Part shown: positions 34,494-41,572 of the stretch, in pieces
Numbering within the stretch: position 1 is the stretch's first letter
Layout: each line of letters begins with the position of its first letter
From: Kiritimatiellia bacterium
GTDB lineage: Bacteria > Verrucomicrobiota > Kiritimatiellia > JAFGHX01
Length of the DNA stretch: 55,175 bases
NCBI GenBank assembly: GCA_016929905.1
Contig: JAFGHX010000099.1
Coordinates: forward strand, 1-55,175
Direction of reading: 5' to 3'
The notes under the pieces: model-generated
Told to the model about the DNA's origin: nothing
What the model saw: the letters and a program-made list of their open reading frames with translations, nothing else
The model's database searches: none
Translations under genes and position numbers: made by a program

Positions 34494-34673
34494 GGCTGCG
34501 TTCGCATTTCTTTCCCCTCTGAAGGCGCTCGTGCGGCCGATCTCCTCTCGCGTCGAGCCAAGGCCTCAATCGCGCACGGGCCGTCGCCATGCTTCCATCC
34601 TTCCACCCTTCCATATCTTCCTCCCATTCCGCGCTTCTACCCTGCGGCGGGGTTGTGGTATGCTCCGGGCGCG

Positions 34674-35762
34674 ATGGAAGCGGGCGACAGAATCGAGATC
34701 GACATCACGAGTCTTGCCTACGGCGGGGACGGGGTCGGGCGGCATGAGGGGCTGGTGATCTTCGTGCCGTTCGTCATTCCGGGCGAACGCGTGCGGGTGG
34801 AGTTGACGCAGCAGAAGCCCCGCTACTGGCACGCCAGGTTGATCGAGGTCCTGACGCCGTCGCCGGACCGCGTGGCGCCGCGCTGTGCGCATTTCGGCGC
34901 GTGCGGCGGCTGCCACTACCAGCACATCCGCTACGAGCGGCAGGTGCCCGAGAAGAAGAAGCAGACCGAAGAGCTGCTGGTCCGCATCGGGAAGATGGCG
35001 GCCGTGCCGGCCATCGCCGTCGTGCCGTGCCCGCTGCCTTTCGCCTATCGCAACCGGATCCGCGTCCACCGCATCCCGGAGGCCACGGGCTTCTATGCGG
35101 CGGGCGAGCCGCGCGTGATCGACATCGCGGAGTGTCTTCTGGCGGACGAGGACGTGAACGCGGGGCTGAAGGAGTTCCGCGCCCGCACGCATCAGCCGGG
35201 CGACTACGACATCCGCAGCGTGTTCATCGAGGAGGGCGGGTTCCAGCAGGTGAACCCGTACATGCATGCGCAGCTCATGTTCACCGTTCGCGACGCCGTC
35301 CCGCAGACGGGCACGCATCTGTTTGAAGGCTACTGCGGAGGCGGCTTCCTCACGCGCGCGGTGCACGAGCGGTTCGCGCGCGTCACCGCGGTGGACTGGG
35401 ACAAGCGCGCCATTTCGCGCGCGGCCTTCGCCTGCCCGCCCAACGTGACCCTGCTGCTCGGCGACGTGAAGACCGCGTTCCGCAAGGCGGAAGGCCCGTT
35501 CGACGTCGTTCTGCTCGATCCGCCCCGCGACGGGCTGCCCGACGAGGTCACCGACAGGCTCTTGACCGGCACCGCCGAGACGCTCGTCTACGTCTCGTGC
35601 GATCCGGCCACCTTCGCCCGCGACGTCGCGCGCCTCGCCCCGGGCTGGACGCTCGAGGCGCTCTGGCTGCTGGACATGTTCCCCCAGACCGTGCAGGCGG
35701 AGTTGGTGAGCCGGTTCGTGCGCAAGCCGGCGGCCGGCGGCGGCTCCGCGGATCGCGGATAG
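34674..35762 (+). CDS. Class I 23S rRNA/tRNA m5U methyltransferase (RlmD/TrmA family)
   Basis: 362 residues, start MEAGDRIEIDITSLAYGGDG. Residues 1-58 are a TRAM-like RNA-binding domain. Next comes the iron-sulfur cysteine set C-A-H-F-G-A-C-G-G-C-H with a later Cys near 116. The methyltransferase domain shows G-Y-C-G-G-G-F-L-T, V-D-W-D-K-R-A, the L-D-P-P-R-D-G-L motif, and Y-V-S-C-D-P-A-T-F-A-R-D carrying the catalytic cysteine. All key residues are present, so it should methylate uridine C5 using SAM. Which RNA position is methylated cannot be told from sequence. A TATGCT box ends nine bases before the ATG and no Shine-Dalgarno fits, so the mRNA may be nearly leaderless. Confidence 0.9.
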   Translation: MEAGDRIEIDITSLAYGGDGVGRHEGLVIFVPFVIPGERVRVELTQQKPRYWHARLIEVLTPSPDRVAPRCAHFGACGGCHYQHIRYERQVPEKKKQTEELLVRIGKMAAVPAIAVVPCPLPFAYRNRIRVHRIPEATGFYAAGEPRVIDIAECLLADEDVNAGLKEFRARTHQPGDYDIRSVFIEEGGFQQVNPYMHAQLMFTVRDAVPQTGTHLFEGYCGGGFLTRAVHERFARVTAVDWDKRAISRAAFACPPNVTLLLGDVKTAFRKAEGPFDVVLLDPPRDGLPDEVTDRLLTGTAETLVYVSCDPATFARDVARLAPGWTLEALWLLDMFPQTVQAELVSRFVRKPAAGGGSADRG

Positions 35763-35867
35763 CGGATCGCCGCGCGGATCGCAAACCGCGCTTCAGCCCC
35801 TGCGCCGCCCCTTGTCGTGACGCTTGTCGCGGCCGCTGTCGACCCCGGCTTGCACGGGTTCGAGCAA

Positions 35868-35903
35868 GGTCCCGAGTAAGTTCTCGAGCAAGTTCGGGAG
35901 TGA
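35868..35903. repeat. Twelve-base stutter array, complement of the 26745 array
   Basis: Words CGAGCAAGGTCC, CGAGTAAGTTCT and CGAGCAAGTTCG follow one another just after a methyltransferase gene and before the stop of a convergent MocA gene. Reverse-complemented they match the array at 26745-26795. Confidence 0.45.
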
Positions 35904-35908
35904 TTGCC

Positions 35909-36946
35909 CTACTTGAACACCACGGGCCGGCCCAGTTCCTGGGAGCGGTAGGCCGCTTCGATGACTTCAAGCGACGTGCAGCCGCTGGCGCCGGTGACGG
36001 CCAGCTTGCCCTTGCCGCGGATCGCCCTGGCGAAGTTCTCGATCAGGTCGGCCCGCGAGTTGTTCTTGGGCACCTCGATCTCGTTCCACTCGTCCGGCTT
36101 GAGCCCGTCGATCTTCCGGCGGGTGAAGACCTTCAACGGATTGCCGAGCACGACGGTCCCGTGCGTGCCGTAGATGTGGTCGGGCGCACCGAACCGGCCC
36201 GGGCAGATCGTGCTGCCCAGAAACGTGCCGATCGCGCCGTTGGTGTAGCGCACCACGACGCTGACGTAGTCCTCCACCTCGACCTTTGTGCGGAACGTGT
36301 CGTACTGCGCGAATACGCTCCTGGGCTTGAGGTTGAGCATCGCCTGGATCATGTCGATGTTGTGCGTGAAGTTCATGATCAGATAGCCGCCGCCGGCCGT
36401 CGCCCGCTTCGTGCGCCAGTCGGTCTTGACCCGGCCGGTGAACCCGCCGGACCAGTAGCTCTCCTTCTTCTCGCTCATGCTGATGAGGCTGAACCCGGTC
36501 AGCTTCCCGAGCACGCCCTTCCGGATCAGCTCCGCGGCCTTGATGCTGTCAAGCGCCGTTCGCTTCACGTAGGCGACGCTGAGCTTGACGCGCTGTTTCC
36601 GGCAGGTTTCCACAAGCTTGCGCGCATCCTTCATGGTCGTGGCGATCGGCTTCTCCACCATCACGTGCTTCTTCTGCTTCGCCGCCTTGATGCCGAGCGG
36701 CACATGCAGGAAGTGCGGGGCGGAGATGATCACCGCCTCCACCTCCGGATGCGCGACCAACGCATCGGCATCATCGGTGTGGAACGCCGCGCCGGTCTTC
36801 TCGGCCAGGTCCCTGGCCAGGTCGATCTTCGTGTCCATGGTCGCGACGACCTGCGCCCACTCCGTGGCCTGAATGGCCGGCACGGCCGCCTTCGCCGCAA
36901 TCTCGCCGCAGCCCATCAGCCCGATTCGTACGGGATTCACCTTCAT
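35909..36946 (-). CDS. Gfo/Idh/MocA oxidoreductase
   Basis: 345 residues. The start MKVNPVRIGLMGCGEIA was chosen because GGAGG sits six bases upstream, inside the longer frame. Rossmann G-L-M-G-C-G-E-I-A; V-E-K-P-I-A supplies the active-site lysine; N-F-T-H-N-I-D-M-I supplies the His/Asp pair in a less usual context. It lies 131 bases downstream of an AraC regulator on the same strand, which probably controls it. It is the third enzyme of this family in the window, so the organism likely handles several related sugars or cyclitols. Substrate unknown. Confidence 0.86.
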   Translation of the reverse strand: MKVNPVRIGLMGCGEIAAKAAVPAIQATEWAQVVATMDTKIDLARDLAEKTGAAFHTDDADALVAHPEVEAVIISAPHFLHVPLGIKAAKQKKHVMVEKPIATTMKDARKLVETCRKQRVKLSVAYVKRTALDSIKAAELIRKGVLGKLTGFSLISMSEKKESYWSGGFTGRVKTDWRTKRATAGGGYLIMNFTHNIDMIQAMLNLKPRSVFAQYDTFRTKVEVEDYVSVVVRYTNGAIGTFLGSTICPGRFGAPDHIYGTHGTVVLGNPLKVFTRRKIDGLKPDEWNEIEVPKNNSRADLIENFARAIRGKGKLAVTGASGCTSLEVIEAAYRSQELGRPVVFK

Positions 36947-37077
36947 CTCTTCCTCCATTCGGTGGATCATCCAAGCTTTCCGCGCGTGCCGAGCCGCCGG
37001 AATGCGCCTTACGACATCAGTCTAGCCGAACTCCGCGTGAGGCGTCCTTGGACTATTTCACTCTCCGGTGTCCTTTT

Positions 37078-37944
37078 TCACGCGAACCGTCCGCCGGGCA
37101 CCTCTTCGGTCTGGACGCCGGCCTGATACCGGGTAGGGCTCATGCCGGCGCATTTGCGGAAGGCGCGGCTGAAGTAGTGCACGTCCTCGAACTGGAGGGC
37201 GACCGCGATCTGCGAGACGGAGAGCGCATTCTCGATGAGGAGTTCTTTTGCCCGGTCGATCTTGCAGGCGAGGTAATAGTCGTAGGGTGCCCGGCCGGTG
37301 TATGCTCTGAACAGGCGCGAGAAGTAGTTCACGCTCAGACCGCCGACGGCCACGATCTGGGCCAGGGCGAGTCTTCGCTCGCAATTCGCCTCGATGAATT
37401 CCCGCGCCTGATTCAGCCGCGAGAGGTTCTTCTTGACGGCGGGGGAAAGGCGGTTTCCGCGTCTGGCGTGCAGCCGCATCAGGCGCGTGAGCAGTTCGGT
37501 CAGAACGGCGCTGCACAGGGCGCGCGAGCCGTCCGCGCCGGCATGCGCCTCGCGGACAATCCGCAAGCAGTAGCCGAAGACGGGCGAGTTGCGCGCCGTG
37601 CTCACGGTGCGGAACGGCACAACCCGCTTGGGATCGCGCGGATAGGCGAAGGTATCGACGCGGACGGCGTCGAAGTGGACGTAAATCCGTTCGAACGCGT
37701 CGCCCTGTCGGAGGACCACGAACGTTTCGCCGGGCCGTACGAGGCACAGATCGCCCTGCGCGAGGTCGAACGGCACGCCGTCGATGATCAGCGCGCCTCG
37801 GCCCCGCGTCACGTAGTGCAGATCGAAATCCGGCGTCGTGATCGGGCTGAGCCTGGGCCCGCGGTCCACCGGGCTGCTGGCGCGGCCGGCGCTGCGGACC
37901 ACGAACAGACAATCGAACGGGCGTGTGAGGGTCCATCCGGGCAT
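37078..37944 (-). CDS. AraC-family transcriptional regulator
   Basis: 288 residues starting MPGWTLTRPFDCLFVVRSAG; no other start in frame is nearer a ribosome site. The N-terminal AraC-type cupin contains F-D-L-H-Y-V-T-R-G-R-G, L-V-R-P-G-E-T and I-Y-V-H-F-D. The C-terminal helix-turn-helix pair has L-A-Q-I-V-A-V-G-G-L-S-V-N-Y-F-S-R-L-F and S-V-S-Q-I-A-V-A-L-Q-F-E-D-V-H-Y-F-S-R-A-F-R-K, ending in the conserved G-M-S-P-T-R-Y. It lies upstream of and on the same strand as a MocA dehydrogenase and divergent from a phosphatase gene. Likely a sugar-responsive activator of the dehydrogenase. Confidence 0.87.
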   Translation of the reverse strand: MPGWTLTRPFDCLFVVRSAGRASSPVDRGPRLSPITTPDFDLHYVTRGRGALIIDGVPFDLAQGDLCLVRPGETFVVLRQGDAFERIYVHFDAVRVDTFAYPRDPKRVVPFRTVSTARNSPVFGYCLRIVREAHAGADGSRALCSAVLTELLTRLMRLHARRGNRLSPAVKKNLSRLNQAREFIEANCERRLALAQIVAVGGLSVNYFSRLFRAYTGRAPYDYYLACKIDRAKELLIENALSVSQIAVALQFEDVHYFSRAFRKCAGMSPTRYQAGVQTEEVPGGRFA

Positions 37945-38023
37945 GATGCCGCCATCATGGCGCCGGACCGAGCCGCGATTCAAGGAAAATGACAAACAGC
38001 GCCACGGACGGCGCATGACGGGC

Positions 38024-38051
38024 TTGACTCCGCCGACACCGTGCCTATCCT
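38024..38051 (+). promoter_or_regulatory. Promoter of the phosphatase gene
   Basis: TTGACT (38024-38029), 16-base spacer, TATCCT (38046-38051). It would give a leader of about 46 bases ending in a GGAGGGG ribosome site. Called on box match and spacing only. Confidence 0.45.
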
Positions 38052-38103
38052 TGGGAGGTGCGTCCGCGGAAGCAAGGGGTTTCTGCGGCAGGCGGAGGGG
38101 CCC

Positions 38104-38706
38104 ATGAAGAAGACACCAGCCCGCTCGAAGAAGAAGGACCCGCTGACCCTTGTCCTGGTCCGGCACGGGCAAGCCGCGCCGACGAAGCGCGAACCGGACA
38201 GCGCGGATCCGCCGCTGACCGCGCTCGGCCGGCGTCAGGCGCGCCGGGTGGCCAAACGGCTGTCGAGCGAGCGTTTTGACCACATCTATGCCAGCGATCT
38301 GCAGCGCGCGCTCGACACGGCGGCGGCGATCCGCGCGTTTCATCCCAAGACACGTTTCACGGTGGACCCGCGCATCCGCGAAGTCCTGGCCCACCACTTT
38401 CTGAAGCGGCCCGATTCAAGGAAGAAGGCGAGGCGCGAGCGGGTGAAGCGCGAACGCCTGGCGCTCGAACAGTTCGCCGCGTACATCTGGGACCGGCACA
38501 GGCGCGGGCAGCGCATCCTGATCGTGTGCCACTTCGACGTTATCTGCACGCTGGTCCCGATCCTGGCGGGCAAGGATCCGAAGAAGACGATCCCCGTCAT
38601 TCAGTACAATTCGGCCGTGACCGTCTTCAAGACCTGGGGGCTGGGCCAGGGCTGGCTCGAACTGGCAGGCTGCGTGCGGCATCTGCGGGCCGGCGACAGG
38701 ACCTGA
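38104..38706 (+). CDS. Histidine phosphatase, SixA-like
   Basis: 200 residues, start MKKTPARSKKKDPLTLVLVR after GGAGGGGCCC. The catalytic L-V-R-H-G-Q-A motif lies at about 18-24, followed by P-L-T-A-L-G-R-R-Q-A, I-Y-A-S-D-L-Q-R-A-L-D-T-A, and the second histidine in I-L-I-V-C-H-F-D. This is the phosphoglycerate-mutase-like histidine phosphatase fold; small members such as SixA dephosphorylate phosphohistidine in signalling proteins, but others act on small molecules. The basic N-terminal extension (K-K-T-P-A-R-S-K-K-K) is not part of the fold. It converges on the RRM gene and shares a bidirectional terminator with it. Confidence 0.82.
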   Translation: MKKTPARSKKKDPLTLVLVRHGQAAPTKREPDSADPPLTALGRRQARRVAKRLSSERFDHIYASDLQRALDTAAAIRAFHPKTRFTVDPRIREVLAHHFLKRPDSRKKARRERVKRERLALEQFAAYIWDRHRRGQRILIVCHFDVICTLVPILAGKDPKKTIPVIQYNSAVTVFKTWGLGQGWLELAGCVRHLRAGDRT

Positions 38707-38732
38707 TCGCCCCGTCTTGCCGGGCGGCCCGA

Positions 38733-38860
38733 GGAAGAGTCGAAGGGCCAAAGATCAAAGGTCGATGGTCGATTGGGTCCCAGAAGGTGACGCTCTTCTC
38801 CCTTCGCTCCCCGACCTTCGACCTTTCGACTTTCGGACCTTTGACCTTCGACTCCGGGCC
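38733..38860. repeat. Palindromic stutter array after the phosphatase gene
   Basis: The left half has GAGTCGAAGGGCCAAAG and AAAGGTCGATGGTCG wording; the right half (about 38807-38855) has the complementary CGACCTTCGAC, CTTTCGACTTT and GACCTTTGACC. Folded, the halves form an imperfect long stem. The vocabulary is the same as at 13021-13150. Confidence 0.55.
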
Positions 38861-38883
38861 GGCCGCAGGCCCGGGAAAAGGAC

Positions 38884-38916
38884 GGGGGCGCCCCGAAAGG
38901 CGCCCCCTGTTGTTTT
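38884..38916. terminator. Bidirectional intrinsic terminator
   Basis: A perfect nine-base stem, GGGGGCGCC (38884-38892) with GGCGCCCCC (38899-38907), loop CCGAAA, followed on the plus strand by TGTTGTTTT. It lies between convergent genes (phosphatase ending at 38706, RRM gene ending at 38937) and can serve both. Confidence 0.75.
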
Positions 38917-38936
38917 CGACTCCGGATGCCGGGCGG

Positions 38937-39248
38937 CTACCGCCACCCGCCCCCGCCTCCACCTCCACGACCGCCGCCGCCGCCGCCGCCGCCGCGATCT
39001 TCGCGCGGCCGCGCCTCGTTCACCCGCAACGCACGCCCGTCAAGCTCGGTGCCGTCCAGCTCCGAAATCGCTTTCTGGGCTTCCTCGTCTGAGGCCATCT
39101 GCACAAAGGCAAAGCCTCGCGACCTGTTGGTGTACCGGTCCATGATCAGATCGCACGAAACGACCTCGCCGGCCTTCTGGAAAAGACCGAGCAGGTCTCC
39201 TTCCGTGGTGTCATACGACAGGTTCCCAACATACAACCTAGTGGCCAT
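38937..39248 (-). CDS. Glycine-rich RRM RNA-binding protein
   Basis: 103 residues, start MATRLYVGNLSYDTTEGDLL with GGAGGGGCC upstream. A single RRM with RNP2 L-Y-V-G-N-L and RNP1 R-G-F-A-F-V-Q-M, followed by a tail of glycine runs broken by arginine (from about 85). This is the layout of bacterial cold-inducible RNA-binding proteins (Rbp type), which bind single-stranded RNA. A good promoter about 130 bases upstream gives a long leader, as is common for cold-regulated genes. The glycine tail is encoded by a GGCGGC-rich run that makes this 3' end locally extreme in composition. Confidence 0.9.
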   Translation of the reverse strand: MATRLYVGNLSYDTTEGDLLGLFQKAGEVVSCDLIMDRYTNRSRGFAFVQMASDEEAQKAISELDGTELDGRALRVNEARPREDRGGGGGGGGRGGGGGGGWR

Positions 39249-39383
39249 CGGCCCCTCCTCCTGACTATGCCCGAATGTTCCAGTGACCGTATCCGACGCA
39301 TTCGGACCTAAGGACTGCCGTCGGGCGCCAAGGCCAGCTGGCAATCTACCATCCCACTCGAACTACTCCATTCGGACGCGTGT

Positions 39384-39411
39384 AGTATACATATGTGCAA
39401 AAGGAGTGCAA
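39384..39411 (-). promoter_or_regulatory. Promoter of the RRM gene
   Basis: Minus strand TTGCAC (39406-39411), 16-base spacer, TATACT (39384-39389). Start expected near 39377, giving a leader of about 129 bases before the ATG. This is among the best -10 boxes in the window. Confidence 0.6.
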
Positions 39412-39467
39412 CGACTTTTTTTTGGGCTGCAGCGCCCCGGCGGCGGCCGGGCTTTTCCCCGGAGCAC

Positions 39468-40181
39468 TCAGCCGGCGCAGAAGCGCACGGCGTTCTCGAG
39501 CAGGCGGGCCACGCGCGGGTCCGTTCTCTGGTGCAGGCCGCGGACCCTGCGCCAATCCACCTCGATCTGGGGGTGACAGGAGATGGCGACCACCCGCCCC
39601 CTGCCGTAAGGCCCGGCCGCGATGGCCCCGAAGCGGTCGTCGTTGTCGTAGGTGGCGACGAGGTCGACCCCGTTGCGGGCGACGATGAACCCGCCGTTGC
39701 CGCGATGCATGCGCATGCGGCCGACGTCGGAGTGCGGAACGGGGTTGTAGCCTTTCTTCTCGGGCGTGCGGGGGACCAGCTTGAACCCGCGCGTGAGCGC
39801 ATGGCGCTTGACGAGCCGTACGTTGTACAGGCCCACCGCGCGCACGATGAGTAGATCGATGTCCAGCAGCTTCGCGTGCGCAATGAAATGGCAGCCGGCG
39901 CAGATGCCCAATAGCCCCTTGCCGCCGCGGAGGTAGCGTTGGATGTTCCCCACGCCCCGGTCGGAAAGCTTCACGCTGTGCCCGCCCGGGCAGTGCAGCA
40001 GGTCGAACTCGCCGAACCGGTCCCTCTCGATGTCCTGCCGTGAGAGTGTCTCGACGACGAACCCAAGGTCCTTGAAGATAGCAGTGGTGTTTCCGCCCGT
40101 GTCATCCACTCGCGGCAACTCCATCATCCCAATCCGCACGGCCCGTTTGCCCCTGTCTTTGCACTTGAGCTTCTGCACCAT
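39468..40181 (-). CDS. Class-I glutamine-amidotransferase-like (BPL_N-type) protein
   Basis: 237 residues. The start MVQKLKCKDRGKRAVRIGMM was chosen because the longer frame begins inside a stutter repeat, whereas this ATG follows GGGAGGCGGGG. It reads L-L-H-C-P-G-G-H-S, then L-G-I-C-A-G-C-H-F, the nucleophile-elbow G-x-C-x-G of class-I amidotransferase folds, and near the end I-S-C-H-P-Q-I-E-V-D. This resembles the BPL_N (biotin-protein-ligase N-terminal-like) family, whose members often have no known amidotransferase partner. It lies downstream of the GntR-type regulator on the same strand with a 41-base gap and may be co-transcribed. Role unknown. Confidence 0.68.
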   Translation of the reverse strand: MVQKLKCKDRGKRAVRIGMMELPRVDDTGGNTTAIFKDLGFVVETLSRQDIERDRFGEFDLLHCPGGHSVKLSDRGVGNIQRYLRGGKGLLGICAGCHFIAHAKLLDIDLLIVRAVGLYNVRLVKRHALTRGFKLVPRTPEKKGYNPVPHSDVGRMRMHRGNGGFIVARNGVDLVATYDNDDRFGAIAAGPYGRGRVVAISCHPQIEVDWRRVRGLHQRTDPRVARLLENAVRFCAG

Positions 40182-40189
40182 GGCCCCGC

Positions 40190-40232
40190 CTCCCCCATTC
40201 TTCATTCTTCATTTTTCATTTTTCATTTCTCA
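40190..40232. repeat. CATTCTT/CATTTTT stutter
   Basis: Seven-base words CATTCTT, CATTCTT, CATTTTT, CATTTTT, CATTTCT in series between the amidotransferase-like gene and the regulator; the same vocabulary forms both arms of the array at 49980-50095. Confidence 0.5.
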
Positions 40233-41314
40233 CCGACCACTGGGCCGAGCGAAGCGCGAAAGACGGGCTCGGCCTCGAGCCAGTGCTTCTCGTTCGTCAG
40301 CTTCTCCTCGATCGCACGCAGGAGCAGCAACACCGCCTGCCGGCCGACTTCCTCACGCGGCGGACGGATGGTGGCGAGCTGGAGTTCCGCCGTGCCGGGC
40401 ATGTCGTCATAGCCGATGACGGAGACCTCGCGGCCGGGCGTCCGCCCACGGTCGCGCAGGGCCTCGAGCACACCCGCCGCCCGTTCGTCGTTACACGAGA
40501 AGATGAGTGTCACGCCGGGGTTCTGGTCCAACAGGCGAAGCGTCGCGCGGTAGCCGTCTATCGAACGGCCGCCGGTCGCGACCAGGCAGCCGGCGCCGAT
40601 GGGCAGGCCCCGTTCGGCGCAGAACTGCGTGAAGATCCGGAACCGTTCCGCATGGCTCCAGAACTCGGCCATGTTGCTGCCGTAGAGCATGGCCAGCGAG
40701 CGATGCCCAAGCTCGAGCGCCCGATCCAGCGCGGCGTAGATGCCCGACCGAATGTCAATCCGCACCTCGTTCAACGTGCTCGGCGCTTCGCTCCAGTGCG
40801 TGGATACGATCCGGTGCGCGCCGAGCGCGCGTATGGCGGTGTCCAGGAAGCCGTTAAAGGTGGCGCGGAATGAGATGACCCCCGCAAGCTCCTGCTCCTT
40901 GAACTGCTGCACCAGCATGGCGGGCTCGTCCCGCGCGCCCGTCAGAACCTGCCAGAACGGTTCCGCGCCTGCCTCTTTCAGGCCGCGCAAAACACCGTTG
41001 TGGATATCCCAATCCAGAAACGCCTCCGGCCGCGGGTCCACACCCGGCGGGGAAGGCTGCCGCCCCGTGACCACCATGAACCGTTGGCCCTGCCGGCGGC
41101 CCGGCTCCCGGGCAAACACCCCCACCCCGTTCACCGTGCGAACCAGCCCAGCCGCACTCAGATCCGCTACCGCCTTGCGTACCGACTGGTCCGACATGCC
41201 GAGCGCTTTGGCCATCTGCAAAATCGATGGCAGCTTGGCACCAGGCGCGTATTTCCCCGCCTGAAGCCAGCCCTCAATCTGGTGCCGTGCCGCTTCGCGC
41301 TTCGATGAACGCAT
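40223..41314 (-). CDS. GntR-type regulator with LacI-like effector domain
   Basis: 363 residues. The N-terminal winged helix reads H-Q-I-E-G-W-L-Q-A-G-K-Y-A-P-G-A-K-L-P-S and S-D-Q-S-V-R-K-A-V-A-D-L-S-A-A-G-L-V, typical GntR. From about 80 the chain becomes a LacI/periplasmic-binding-protein domain with V-S-V-I-G-Y-D-D-M-P-G, as in AraR-type regulators. It is divergent from the GH20/84-like glycosidase gene. The intervening 258 bases hold overlapping promoters and TACCATGGTA palindromes that are natural binding sites. The effector is probably the monosaccharide produced by that glycosidase. The start ATG has a G-rich site upstream. Confidence 0.88.
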   Translation of the reverse strand: MRSSKREAARHQIEGWLQAGKYAPGAKLPSILQMAKALGMSDQSVRKAVADLSAAGLVRTVNGVGVFAREPGRRQGQRFMVVTGRQPSPPGVDPRPEAFLDWDIHNGVLRGLKEAGAEPFWQVLTGARDEPAMLVQQFKEQELAGVISFRATFNGFLDTAIRALGAHRIVSTHWSEAPSTLNEVRIDIRSGIYAALDRALELGHRSLAMLYGSNMAEFWSHAERFRIFTQFCAERGLPIGAGCLVATGGRSIDGYRATLRLLDQNPGVTLIFSCNDERAAGVLEALRDRGRTPGREVSVIGYDDMPGTAELQLATIRPPREEVGRQAVLLLLRAIEEKLTNEKHWLEAEPVFRASLGPVVGEK

Positions 41315-41330
41315 AGTGACCCCCAGAGAG

Positions 41331-41392
41331 GTTTCAGTGTTCAGTGTTCAGGTTTCAGCATTTCGGCTCCTGACACCTGACACCTGAAACCC
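41331..41392. repeat. TTCAGTG/CACCTGA palindromic stutter
   Basis: The left arm, GTTTCAGTGTTCAGTGTTCAGG-like words, pairs imperfectly with the right arm CCTGACACCTGACACCTGAAAC-like words. It lies in the 5' leader of the regulator gene and could form a leader hairpin. Confidence 0.5.
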
Positions 41393-41403
41393 TAGCCTCC
41401 CCC

Positions 41404-41471
41404 TTGACAACCTCGCCATCATGTGTTACCATGGTATCACCATGGTAGTTCTAGCATGGTTGCGTTGTCAA
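41404..41471. promoter_or_regulatory. Face-to-face promoters with TACCATGGTA operators
   Basis: Plus strand: TTGACA (41404-41409), 17 bases, TACCAT (41427-41432). Minus strand: TTGACA (41466-41471), 18 bases, TACCAT (41442-41447). The perfect palindrome TACCATGGTA (41427-41436) and ACCATGGT (41439-41446) cover both -10 boxes with centres 11 bases apart, one helical turn. A degenerate AGCATGGT follows at 41453. Together this looks like a regulator-controlled switch serving the GntR gene and the glycosidase. Confidence 0.6.
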
Positions 41472-41572
41472 GTCAAAATTGGAGGTATCCGCTTAGAAAC
41501 CGCTGCGCGAGGTCGCGAACTGCGGTAGAATTCGAGCTTCCGTCCCGGAAGGCCCTGCGAAAGGAGAGCCAC

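Noticed and set aside
39420..39467. Possible terminator from the T-run and GC stem
   Set aside because: The T-run precedes the stem on the plus strand, no plus-strand gene ends here, and on the minus strand the run becomes A residues, so it does not fit an intrinsic terminator.
39468..40181. Possible biotin-protein ligase
   Set aside because: Only the N-terminal-like amidotransferase fold is present; the ligase catalytic domain is absent.
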